A stretch of 64,000 nucleotides of DNA from CAVUOA01 sp963742955 (lineage in GTDB: Bacteria; Bacteroidota; Ignavibacteria; Tepidaquicellales; OLB5). A program made the position numbers and the translations under genes. The notes beneath the pieces were generated by a model. The model was not told where the DNA came from, ran no database searches, and worked only from the letters and a program-made list of their open reading frames with translations. Of this stretch, positions 45,855 through 54,584 are shown piece after piece. How positions within the stretch are numbered: position 1 is the stretch's first letter; each line of letters opens with the position of its first letter. Where the stretch lies: contig CAVUOA010000008.1 of the NCBI GenBank assembly GCA_963742955.1, positions 1,922,001 to 1,986,000 on the forward strand. Reading direction: 5' to 3'.

Positions 45855-47429
45855 TTAAAATCCTTTCATATGAAAAATAATTTCCGAATACGCCCCTTTG
45901 TCTTTTTCCGTTCTGTTAAGCACTGGGCGTTTGAATTGATTTACAATCCTCATTCCTGCTTTTTCAGCAATTTTCGGGTATAAATTATATTTATCGTTTG
46001 CAACCAGGAATACATTATAATCTTTTTTAAAATATTTTTTACAATTATTTAGCACCTGAGCGATAGAGTTTACATAGCTTTCCCTAGCTTCTCTGCCTTG
46101 TCCCTTGCTGAGCGGGCCGATTTCCAGCTCATCATTTCTATCGAATCCGAACAAGTTATAGGCATAGGCGTGTTGTTCGTGATAATCAATTAATCCAACA
46201 TAAGGCGGACTGGAGAATATTCCGCTAATTTTATTATTCTTTACTAGTTTTGAAAAATCTTTGTTTCTTTTCTCAAGCTCTTTAACAATGTCAAATTTTC
46301 TTGAATTGCCGGTTAAGCATAACTGCATGGTATCAGTCCTAACCTTCTTAAAATCGTATAATCTTTTGACTGTGTCTTTTGTATATCTATCCCACATTTT
46401 CTTTATGGAAAATAGGGGTTTACATACCTTATTATGTTTAGAACAATAATATACTGTATCAACAGGGTCTATTAAGGTAGCCAAGTCAGAGTGCGTTGTT
46501 GCCCGGCACGAGCGTATTGTTCTGCTTAATATAACTGTAAGAATTTTTTTCGTATCTTGGTTCTTTACTTCCTTTATTATTTCAAATACAAATTCAAATT
46601 CACGCCTTACCGGCTGCAAATACCAAATATCAAGAAATGTGTTTTGATTATCCTGCCTTAGTTTAATATTATATTTTTTAACAAGATTATTATAAATTGT
46701 TTTTATGGTTTTAAAATTTTCATTTACATAATCCCATTCATTAATTTTTCCTTGGTTTACTTTATATCTAAAATCAGGCGCGGGATAATAATTGCTGTTA
46801 AATTTGTTTAGTTCGGATGTTATTTTTTCATCAAATTCAAGTACATGTGAATCCTCAAGAAAACCATTTAGTTTGCCGTCAATTCTGTTAATTTCATTTT
46901 GTACATCATTTAAATCGTATTCTTTTAATTTCACATTTGATATTAGCGTATTGAAGTAAGAAACCTCAATTCCTATAGCGTGCATTTCTAATTCGTTAGC
47001 TTGTACTAAAGCTGTCCCGCTACCACAGAAGGGGTCAAGTATTATATCTCCCGTTTTAAAATATACCTCTTTTTTAAAATCGTCAGTGTGGTCATCTAAA
47101 AAATATTGTACAAGTTGGGGTATGAACTTTCCCTTATAGGGATGCAGGCGGTGAACATGTTTAGTGGTATCTGCTTCTTTTAAATAATCGAAGGAAAGAG
47201 CCCAATTAAGATCATTACCAAGTTTTTTTTTCCAGTCAACCTCTTTCTTTCCGAAATAAGAATTATAATACTTTTTCAGATCTTCTTTTGCTATAACAAC
47301 TGTGCCGTTTTCTCCTTTTTTGGGTATCCTGCCGTAACTGATAAGGTAAGAAATATTGGACTCAGTGACATTTTTTTGTAAAAATTCACTTGCCCAACGG
47401 CTTGCCTCTTTTATTGATAATAATTCCAA
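45855..47429 (-). CDS. DNA N4-cytosine/N6-adenine methyltransferase of the TdeIII-like R-M locus
   Basis: 524 aa. The first 60 residues look like a winged helix or excisionase-type binding domain (SIKEASRWASEFLQKNVTESNISYLISYGRIP). HRLHPYKGKFIPQLVQYFL (93-111) is the motif X region. SAM-binding motif I is DPFCGSG (132-138). After about 270 residues comes catalytic motif IV SSPPY (406-410) with VGLIDYHEQHAYAYNLFG. The order X-I-(large insert)-IV resembles the alpha class, so the insert is probably the target-recognition domain. SPPY permits either N4mC or N6mA. It protects host DNA from the nuclease encoded at 43908. Confidence 0.85.
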   Translation of the reverse strand: MELLSIKEASRWASEFLQKNVTESNISYLISYGRIPKKGENGTVVIAKEDLKKYYNSYFGKKEVDWKKKLGNDLNWALSFDYLKEADTTKHVHRLHPYKGKFIPQLVQYFLDDHTDDFKKEVYFKTGDIILDPFCGSGTALVQANELEMHAIGIEVSYFNTLISNVKLKEYDLNDVQNEINRIDGKLNGFLEDSHVLEFDEKITSELNKFNSNYYPAPDFRYKVNQGKINEWDYVNENFKTIKTIYNNLVKKYNIKLRQDNQNTFLDIWYLQPVRREFEFVFEIIKEVKNQDTKKILTVILSRTIRSCRATTHSDLATLIDPVDTVYYCSKHNKVCKPLFSIKKMWDRYTKDTVKRLYDFKKVRTDTMQLCLTGNSRKFDIVKELEKRNKDFSKLVKNNKISGIFSSPPYVGLIDYHEQHAYAYNLFGFDRNDELEIGPLSKGQGREARESYVNSIAQVLNNCKKYFKKDYNVFLVANDKYNLYPKIAEKAGMRIVNQFKRPVLNRTEKDKGAYSEIIFHMKGF

Positions 47430-47594
47430 ATTCTTAAAATATTATATACAAATATAACAAAAAATTGATGTTAAGTGTATCAAGTGTTGTTTATTAATTG
47501 GAATATAATTTAATCAAACCTAAAGACTAAATAAACAAAAAAATTCGTCTTTATGAATATCTTTTGTATGTGAGGTCAGTAATATTCCTGACCT

Positions 47595-47636
47595 GTGTCG
47601 GCCTGCCTGCAGTAGGCAGGGAAACATTCCCGACAC
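47595..47636. repeat. GTGTCGG hairpin filled by 19-bp mini-palindrome
   Basis: GTGTCGG and GAAACATTCCCGACAC flank CCTGCCTGCAGTAGGCAGG (47602-47620). The empty counterpart, on the opposite strand, is 15096-15118. Confidence 0.9.
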
Positions 47637-47831
47637 CACTCTGGGAAAATTTGGATTTTCCGGATTAGGAGATTATTAGATAACCCAATATAGTAACCCA
47701 GCCTTTAAGCTGGAGATTGAAGAACGCCTCGTGTGTGCCGGGCTTTAACCAAACAAGCGCAAAGCTTGGGAAAAAAATCATTACTTGAGAAAATGTAATC
47801 AGCATTTTTGCTATTTAACCCTTCGTGCTAT

Positions 47832-47855
47832 TTAGTGCCTTAGTGTCTTGGTGGT
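47832..47855 (-). repeat. Right copy of inverted repeat flanking the R-M genes
   Basis: On the minus strand it begins ACCACCAAGACACTAAGG and ends CACTAA. The same kind of word appears interspersed in many genomes, so it need not mark an insertion. Confidence 0.7.
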
Positions 47856-47944
47856 TAATTTTTAACTACTCGCCACTATGGCAATGCTCCTCCCCTTTCT
47901 CCCTTTCAATATATCATCACTTATTTCTATATTGCATTCTTATT

Positions 47945-49646
47945 ATGGCAAAAATTCCGCAGGAGCCGGAATCTATGACAAACAATTACAAACGGTTAAC
48001 CGTTACGGCGGCGCTGCCTTATGCTAACGGTGACCTGCACCTCGGGCATATTGCAGGCGCATACCTGCCGGCGGATATGTATGCCCGTTACCAAAGGCTT
48101 GCAGGAAGGGATATAATTTTCATCTGCGGTTCGGATGAATACGGCACTGCAATTGAAATGTCAGCTTTAAAAGAAGGCGTAACACCAAAGGAAATAATTG
48201 ATAAGTATCACTTTTCCAATAAGCAGGCTTTTGCTGATTTAGGTATTGCGTTTGATATTTATTCAAGAACATCGAATCCCATTCACGCCGAAACTGCGCA
48301 GGCATTTTTTCTTACTCTATATAATAAGGGAATTCTTTACCCGAAGACCGAGAAGCAGTTATTTTCGGTTAAAGGAAAACCGCTTTCTTGCCGATAGGTT
48401 TGTAGAAGGTACATGTCCCGTATGCGGTTACGAAGAAGCGCGCGGCGACCAGTGCGAAAACTGCGGCTCGAATCTCTCACCGCTTGAGCTTATTAATCCT
48501 AAATCAAAAGTTACAGGTGATACTCCGATTGTGAAAGATTCTACACAGCTTTATTTCCCGCTCAGCAAATACCAGGACAAGCTTGAAGAATGGATTGGCA
48601 GTAAAACCGACTGGAAAGCCAATGTGAAAAACTACTGCAACGGTTGGTTTAAGACAGGATTAAAAGACAGGGCAGTAACGCGTGACCTCGAATGGGGAGT
48701 GAAAGTTCCTGTTGAAGAGTACAAAGAAAAAATTATTTATGTGTGGATTGAAGCTCCTGTAGGCTACATTTCCGCTACAAGAGAGTTATTTATAGAGCGA
48801 GGCACTCCGGAAGAATGGGAAAAGTACTGGAAAGACAGTGAAACCAGGTTAATTCATTTTATAGGCAAGGATAATATTATATTTCACTCGATTGTATTTC
48901 CTGCAATGATTATGGCGCACGGTGATTTTATACTGCCGGATAACGTTCCTGCCAACGAATACCTGAACTTCGAAGGCGGAAAATTTTCCAAGAGCAAGGG
49001 GCACGGTGATTTGGTTAAAGATGCCGTAAAGCGTTTTAATCCCGATTCAATTCGTTATACAATAGCCTCAACAATGCCTGAGAACCGCGATACCGATTTC
49101 ACATGGAAAGACCTTCAGGTGAAGAACAATAACGAGCTTGGCGCAATACTCGGCAATTTTGTAAACCGCACCTTTGTTTTTGCAGAAAAATATTTTGATA
49201 GGCACAGTTCCTAATCTGAATAAGCTTGAACCGATTGATGAGGAAATATTGAGAAAACTCAAAGAAGCTCCTCAAAAATATTGCTGAATATTACGAGAAT
49301 TTCCGTTTTAAAGATGCAGCTGAATGAAACAATGAATATAGTGCGCGATGCCAATAAATACTTCAACGATTCAGAGCCGTGGAAAGCAATTAAAGCAGAT
49401 AAAGCGCGCTGTGAGACAATTATAAATATATGTTTGCAGCTTGTAAATTCATTTGCTGTGCTGTTTGAGCCCATACTTCCGTTCAGTTCAGCAAAAATTG
49501 TGCGTATGCTGGGAACGGATAAATCAGCCGTCAAATGGGAACAGGCATCTGAACTAAGACTTAAGGCTGGATTGAAATTAAATAAACCGGAGATACTGTT
49601 TACTAAAATTGAAGATACGGAGCTTGAGACTTCGGAAGGTAATTGA
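47945..49646 (+). CDS. metG: Methionyl-tRNA synthetase (frameshifted)
   Basis: About 565 aa when joined. HIGH-type motif in ALPYANGDLHLGHIAGAYLPADMYARYQRL; zinc knuckle CPVCGYEEARGDQCENCG; KMSKS-type motif GGKFSKSKGH; then a helical anticodon-binding domain ending in an acidic tail. Charges tRNA-Met. Start is ATG 47945 (47975 possible). Frame changes: GG at 48374-48375 (one G fewer restores SVKENRFLADRFVEG) and two or three between 49205 and 49330 (GTVPNLNKLEPIDEEILRKLKEAPQK then EYYENFRFKDA then NETMNIVRDANKYFND). An essential gene, so these are probably assembly errors. The C-terminal tRNA-binding OB domain found in some homologues is absent. Confidence 0.93.
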
Positions 49647-49738
49647 TAAAATACCGAAAATGCGTTATTAGTTAAGCGGTTTTTTTTAACTTCTTTAATT
49701 ATATTTATTCCGTAATTCCAATCACTTTATAATAATCA

Positions 49739-50581
49739 ATGTTCGACAGCTATAATTACAGGTTCGGTGATATAACTTATGACCTTGGTTCAAGGACCTT
49801 CATCATGGGGGTTCTGAACGTAACGCCTGATTCTTTTTCAGACGGAGGCAAGTATGCGCAGCTTGAAAGTGCTGTTGCGCGCGCAAAAGAAATGGTTGAG
49901 CAGGGAGCCGATTTCATCGATGTCGGCGGCATGTCAACCCGTCCCGGAGCGGGAGAAATTCCGGTTGAAGAAGAGCTGACAAGGGTAATTCCTGTAATAA
50001 AAGCATTGAAGAAAGAAATCGATGTTCCGATATCTATAGATACGTACCGCTCACGTGTTGCCGATGAAGCGCTTGGAAGCGGCGCGCATATAGTTAACGA
50101 TATCAGCGCTTTTAATTTCGATGCTGAAATGCCGCAGGTTGTAGCTTCACGAAAAGCCTCAGTAATACTCATGCATATCAAAGGTACACCAGGTAATATG
50201 CAGGCTGACCCGGTGTATGATGACTTAATTGCAGAAGTGCTTTTGTATTTTGAAAATGCAGTATGGAAGGCAAACGTTGCAGGTATAGACCAGCTGATAA
50301 TTGACCCGGGTATCGGGTTCGGAAAAACCGTCGAACATAATCTGAAGCTTATAAAAAAAATGTATGAGCTGAAGAAATTAGACTGCCCGGTAATGATTGG
50401 TGTATCGAGAAAAAGTTTAATAGGAAAAATTTCCGGTGCAGCAGTTGAACAGAGAATCAGCGGAACAACCGCCCTTAATACAATATCAATTTTAAACGGT
50501 GTAAATATTCTCCGTGTCCATGATGTAATGGAAGCTGTTCAGATGGCAAAAATTTTAGATGAGTACAAAAAACTGAAATAG
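49739..50581 (+). CDS. folP: Dihydropteroate synthase
   Basis: 280 aa TIM-barrel enzyme that joins p-aminobenzoate to dihydropterin pyrophosphate in folate synthesis, the target of sulfonamides. Pterin-binding motifs are complete: IMGVLNVTPDSFSDGGKY, FIDVGGMSTRPGA, SIDTYRS, HIVNDISAF, IDPGIGFGKT, GVSRKSLIG and the C-terminal LRVHDV. Intact. Followed by a strong terminator. Confidence 0.97.
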   Translation: MFDSYNYRFGDITYDLGSRTFIMGVLNVTPDSFSDGGKYAQLESAVARAKEMVEQGADFIDVGGMSTRPGAGEIPVEEELTRVIPVIKALKKEIDVPISIDTYRSRVADEALGSGAHIVNDISAFNFDAEMPQVVASRKASVILMHIKGTPGNMQADPVYDDLIAEVLLYFENAVWKANVAGIDQLIIDPGIGFGKTVEHNLKLIKKMYELKKLDCPVMIGVSRKSLIGKISGAAVEQRISGTTALNTISILNGVNILRVHDVMEAVQMAKILDEYKKLK

Positions 50582-50602
50582 ACTACCTAATAATTTCTTT
50601 TC

Positions 50603-50630
50603 AAAAACCGGCTAAAAGCCGGTTTTTTTT
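50603..50630 (+). terminator. Rho-independent terminator after folP
   Basis: AAAAACCGGC-TAAAA-GCCGGTTTTTTTT: GC-rich stem, short loop, eight T residues. Confidence 0.92.
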
Positions 50631-50693
50631 ATGCTGTAACCTGCCTAAAAACAACTAATTGCAAAAATAGCGATTTTCAGTATTAGTAAAGTA

Positions 50694-50722
50694 TTGACAT
50701 AACACATAAAAAATATTATAAT
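50694..50722 (+). promoter_or_regulatory. Consensus sigma-70-type promoter
   Basis: TTGACA at 50694-50699 and TATAAT at 50717-50722 are both perfect and separated by exactly 17 bases. It lies right after the folP terminator and 127 bases before the 50849 start. It drives the run of secreted protein genes and implies a leader of about 120 bases. Confidence 0.75.
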
Positions 50723-50848
50723 GCTAACGGTTTTAAGGTAACGAAATACAGTATGCACATACACGGAACAAGTTAGAAAAAAGAAAATGCTATACATTTA
50801 TTCTATATATGCAGCAAAACGACTTCGAATTCATTTGAAAAAAAATTT

Positions 50849-52672
50849 ATGAAACTGAATCAATACTTTTTACTGGTGTTCGCATTAACAATTTGTGTTC
50901 TTGAAGCTGACTCGCAGACTTACGGATGGTTTGCACAGTCAAGCGGAACAACAAACAATCTTAACAGTGTATGGTTTGTTAATACATCTACCGGAACAGC
51001 AGTTGGTAATGCAGGAACAATTCTTAGAACCACCAACAGCGGAACCAACTGGTCAGCTCAGACAAGCGGAACACCAAATCATTTATTCGGAGTTTATTTT
51101 CTGAATGCAAATACCGGATGGGCATCAGGTGATGTAGGTATGGTATTGAAAACAACCAATGGCGGAACAAGCTGGGTAATACAGGTGAGTAATACAGTTT
51201 ACCAGCTTCATTCTATTAATTTTTTGAGCGCAAGCACAGGGTATATAGTCGGCTGGTACGGAACAATTGTCAAAACAACAAATGGCGGTTCTGCATGGAT
51301 AGCGCTAACAACCGGAAGCACAAACAACCTTCATGGAATTTCTTTTCCCTCGGCATCAACAGGTTATGCAGTAGGGTGGCACGGAACAATACTTAAAACA
51401 GTAAACAGCGGAAGCAACTGGTATCCTGTAACAAGCGGTACAACAAATTCATTTGAAGCAGCTTACTTCATGAACGAATATACCGGAACGGTTATCGGTG
51501 AGGGCGGCAGAGTACAAAGAACAACAAACGGGGGAGCTAACTGGGTTGTTCAGACAAGCGGGACCGGAAGCTGGCTTAATGGAATAACATCTCCTGACGT
51601 TAATGCCGTGACTATTGCCGGGGAATCCGGCGCACTCCGCAAGACTTCCAACGGCGGAACAAACTGGCTTAGCCAGACATCGAACACAAGTTATTGGCTT
51701 AATAAAATATATTTCACAGATACTTTAAACGGATGGGCAGTTGGTGACTATGGTACAATAATCCATACAACAACCGGCGGCTGGCTGCTTCCGGCAGCGC
51801 CATCGCTATCGGCTCCTGCAAATAATTCAACCTGTGTTTCAATGACAGTGCTCTTAGACTGGGGAGATATATTTCCCCCGGCATGCAATTACAGAATTCA
51901 GATTTCAACAAATTCAGGGTTTACCGCAATTGTAAAAGATACAAGCGGGCTGATGGTATCGCAGTTTCAGATTCCTTCAGGGTTACTTAATTATAACACT
52001 CAGTATTACTGGCGTGTTTCTGCAGCTAACCAAGTCGGTGGAGGTCCATGGTCAGGTACAAGGAATTTTACAACTACCCGCCCTGCGCCTTTGGCACCGG
52101 TTCTTGTTTCACCTACTGACAGCGCCGTTGGAATCTCGCTTACCCCGCTTCTGGAATGGGATAGTGTAGCGTCTGCATCAACTTACAGGCTAAGGGTTTC
52201 AACTGATACATCATTTGCTTCAACTGTTTTAGATACAGCAGGGTTAACCGCATCGCAATTCCAGGTTCCCTCAGGCAAACTGCAAAACAGCGGGCAGTAT
52301 TTCTGGCGCGTTAACGGTTCGAATGTCTGCGTTACAGGAGCATGGTCAGAGACCTGGAGTTTCAATACATTAATAACCGGTACGGGGGTTTCCGGGAACG
52401 CAGTTCCGAAAGTATTCAAGCTGTATGTTAACTACCCCAACCCGTTTAATCCTGTAACAACAATAAAGTTTGATTTGCCCGATGAAGCGCCGGTTGTTAT
52501 CAAGATATACAATTTAATCGGAGAAGAAGTAAGAGTTTTAATGAACGAAAATAAAAAAGCGGGAAGCTATTCTATTAGCTTCAGCGGCGAAAACCTGCCG
52601 AGCGGAGTTTATTTTTACACAATTTCTGCGGGCAGGTACACCGATACAAAGAAAATGGTCTTATTAAAATAA
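50849..52672 (+). CDS. Secreted Ycf48-like propeller with fibronectin-like domains and T9SS-type domain
   Basis: 607 aa, intact. Signal peptide (YFLLVFALTICVLEADS), then seven or so blades of about 42 residues, each with TGWA/TGYAVG...GTILKTTNGGTSW (about 22-310). Two fibronectin/Ig-like repeats follow (about 315-400 and 405-500), with shared YNTQYYWRV/NSGQYFWRV and QFQIPSG/QFQVPSG words. The sorting domain begins YPNPFNPVTTIKFDLP. Such proteins are cell-surface adhesins or extracellular binding proteins. First of three same-strand secreted genes. Confidence 0.88.
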   Translation: MKLNQYFLLVFALTICVLEADSQTYGWFAQSSGTTNNLNSVWFVNTSTGTAVGNAGTILRTTNSGTNWSAQTSGTPNHLFGVYFLNANTGWASGDVGMVLKTTNGGTSWVIQVSNTVYQLHSINFLSASTGYIVGWYGTIVKTTNGGSAWIALTTGSTNNLHGISFPSASTGYAVGWHGTILKTVNSGSNWYPVTSGTTNSFEAAYFMNEYTGTVIGEGGRVQRTTNGGANWVVQTSGTGSWLNGITSPDVNAVTIAGESGALRKTSNGGTNWLSQTSNTSYWLNKIYFTDTLNGWAVGDYGTIIHTTTGGWLLPAAPSLSAPANNSTCVSMTVLLDWGDIFPPACNYRIQISTNSGFTAIVKDTSGLMVSQFQIPSGLLNYNTQYYWRVSAANQVGGGPWSGTRNFTTTRPAPLAPVLVSPTDSAVGISLTPLLEWDSVASASTYRLRVSTDTSFASTVLDTAGLTASQFQVPSGKLQNSGQYFWRVNGSNVCVTGAWSETWSFNTLITGTGVSGNAVPKVFKLYVNYPNPFNPVTTIKFDLPDEAPVVIKIYNLIGEEVRVLMNENKKAGSYSISFSGENLPSGVYFYTISAGRYTDTKKMVLLK

Positions 52673-52710
52673 ATATTTAAAGAATGTTTTTCCAAATTTT
52701 AAACCCAATT

Positions 52711-52717
52711 AAGGAGG
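52711..52717 (+). promoter_or_regulatory. Strong ribosome site that sets the 52726 start
   Basis: AAGGAGG lies nine bases before the ATG at 52726, which begins a clean signal peptide. The longer reading from 52684 has no such site and lacks a signal peptide start. Confidence 0.85.
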
Positions 52718-52725
52718 GTTATAAC

Positions 52726-54432
52726 ATGAAAGCAAGGATATTAATTACTGCCGTATTACTGTTTGTGTGTCATTTAAGCATATTCTCACAAGGTGCAGTT
52801 ATGAGAGTCCTCACTTACAACGGTCCCGGCAACGGGATTGATGAAGTTACAGGCATGATGATGAATTATGACGGCTCGGTATACGTTACAGGGTACAGCA
52901 AAGGAAGCAGCAGCGATGAAGATTTTGCAACTATTAAGTTTAATAACACCGGTGATTTCTTATGGGTATCGCGTTTTAACGGCACCGGCAATTATACCGA
53001 TAGGGCAACTGCAATTACGGTTGATAATTACGGGAATGTATATGTTACCGGATGGGCTCACATGGAACCTAATGACTACCAGGGCGATGAGATTATGTGC
53101 GGTACAATTGATTACGTTACAATCAAATACGACCCATACGGCAACCAGGTATGGATGAAAGTTTATGCAGGGCCCGGAGGCGGCGATGATATTCCCTCTG
53201 CTATTTTACTTGACAGGTTTGGAAATGTGTACGTTACCGGTACAAGCAACAGCGGTGCAAACAAAGAAGATTATTTAACCATCAAGTACAACAATAACGG
53301 TGTGCAGCAGTGGGTAGCAAGATATGACGGTGTATCTCATGACGCAGATTTTGCAAATGCATTTGCTTTGGATGGAGACGGCGGTGTATATGTAACCGGA
53401 AGAAGTTATAAGAGCGGGCAAATGGCAGATTATGTTACCGTCAAGTACAATAATGAAGGAATCCAGGAATGGACCTCCAGGTACAACGGCCCCGGCAACG
53501 GCGATGACATTGCATATTCAATTGCAGTTGATGTTAATGACAACAGTTATGTAACTGGAGCAAGTAAAGGCTCATCTTCAAATCTCGATTATGCAACAGT
53601 TAAGATTGGCTCAAACGGCTCACAAATTTGGGCAAAAAGATACAATGGCCCCGGTAATAACATAGATGAAGCGCATTCACTGATTCTTGACCCTTACGGC
53701 ACATGTTATGTAACAGGGTTCAGTATGGGGAGCGGCTCAAACTATGATTATGCTACACTGAAATATGACCCTAACGGAAACGAAGTATGGTCTCAGAGAT
53801 ATAACGGCACAGGCAACGGAATAGATAAGGCTTGGAAAATCGGATTAGTAAAAAGACCATGCGGAATAATAGGCGACTATCCCTGCTGGAATTTTGACCT
53901 TTATGTAACTGGCCAGAGCGTTGGCAGCGGAACCGGAGATGATTTCCTTACAATAAAATATGACCAGAACGGTAATTTAAAATGGAGCTGCCGTTATGCA
54001 AGTTCAGGAAATATTTCGGATGTCTCAACTGTAAGCGCACTAAGAGATGATTTCGGATATTTTTACACAGCCGGGAGAATTAATAATGATTACGGAATAG
54101 TCCAGATAAGCAACAGGAGCACAATAACCGATGACCCGTTATCAGTAAAAAGCCCGTTGGAACTGCCGAAAGATTACAGGCTTGGACAAAATTACCCCAA
54201 CCCGTTTAACCCGAGTACGGTTATTAACTATGAAGTACCTAACTCCGGTTTGGTTGAATTAGATGTTTACGATTTACTCGGCAAGCAGGTAGCTTCGCTT
54301 GTAAAGAGCTATATGGAGCCGGGCAAATATAACGTAAGCTTCGATGCTTCGAATCTCCCAAGCGGAACATATATATATACAATAAAAGCGGGAAATTATG
54401 TTGAGTCCAAAAAAATGGTTTTAATGAAATAA
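52726..54432 (+). CDS. Secreted SBBP-repeat protein with T9SS-type domain
   Basis: 568 aa. Signal peptide (ARILITAVLLFVCHLSIFSQ) then about nine repeats of roughly 50 residues. Each has the SBBP signature: D..GNVYVTGxSxGxxxxxDYxTVKYDxxGxxxWxxRYNGPGNGxD (for example VTGTSNSGANKEDYLTIKYN). The repeats form a large beta-propeller. The C-terminal sorting domain is complete (LGQNYPNPFNPSTVINYEVP ... ESKKMVLMK). Strong terminator follows. Presumed extracellular; ligand unknown. Confidence 0.9.
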   Translation: MKARILITAVLLFVCHLSIFSQGAVMRVLTYNGPGNGIDEVTGMMMNYDGSVYVTGYSKGSSSDEDFATIKFNNTGDFLWVSRFNGTGNYTDRATAITVDNYGNVYVTGWAHMEPNDYQGDEIMCGTIDYVTIKYDPYGNQVWMKVYAGPGGGDDIPSAILLDRFGNVYVTGTSNSGANKEDYLTIKYNNNGVQQWVARYDGVSHDADFANAFALDGDGGVYVTGRSYKSGQMADYVTVKYNNEGIQEWTSRYNGPGNGDDIAYSIAVDVNDNSYVTGASKGSSSNLDYATVKIGSNGSQIWAKRYNGPGNNIDEAHSLILDPYGTCYVTGFSMGSGSNYDYATLKYDPNGNEVWSQRYNGTGNGIDKAWKIGLVKRPCGIIGDYPCWNFDLYVTGQSVGSGTGDDFLTIKYDQNGNLKWSCRYASSGNISDVSTVSALRDDFGYFYTAGRINNDYGIVQISNRSTITDDPLSVKSPLELPKDYRLGQNYPNPFNPSTVINYEVPNSGLVELDVYDLLGKQVASLVKSYMEPGKYNVSFDASNLPSGTYIYTIKAGNYVESKKMVLMK

Positions 54433-54459
54433 ACTGAATTACTTATTTTCTTCCTATGA

Positions 54460-54495
54460 CCCCGGCAGAATTGACGCCTTCTGCCGGGGTTTTTA
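54460..54495 (+). terminator. Rho-independent terminator
   Basis: CCCCGGCAGAA pairs perfectly with TTCTGCCGGGG (11 bp) around an eight-base loop, then TTTTT. Confidence 0.93.
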
Positions 54496-54584
54496 ATTTA
54501 TTCCTATTATTCACGTCGCTTTTGTATTATATTATGACAACAAATACCAAAAGAATGATATTAATAAAATAACACTAATCAAAA

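Larger units (their letters stand above)
47430..47944. other. Intergenic repeats between R-M genes and metG
   Basis: No gene seen. It contains the filled GTGTCGG element (47595-47636), AGCCTTTAAGCTGG near 47709 and the inverted 24-bp repeat at 47832-47855. A possible longer metG start at 47825 overlaps that repeat and is rejected. Confidence 0.65.

Noticed and set aside
47825..47944. Longer metG start encoding a hydrophobic leader
   Set aside because: It runs through an interspersed repeat and would put a membrane-like leader on a cytosolic synthetase.
52684..52725. Longer start for the SBBP protein
   Set aside because: The AAGGAGG site and signal peptide point to 52726.
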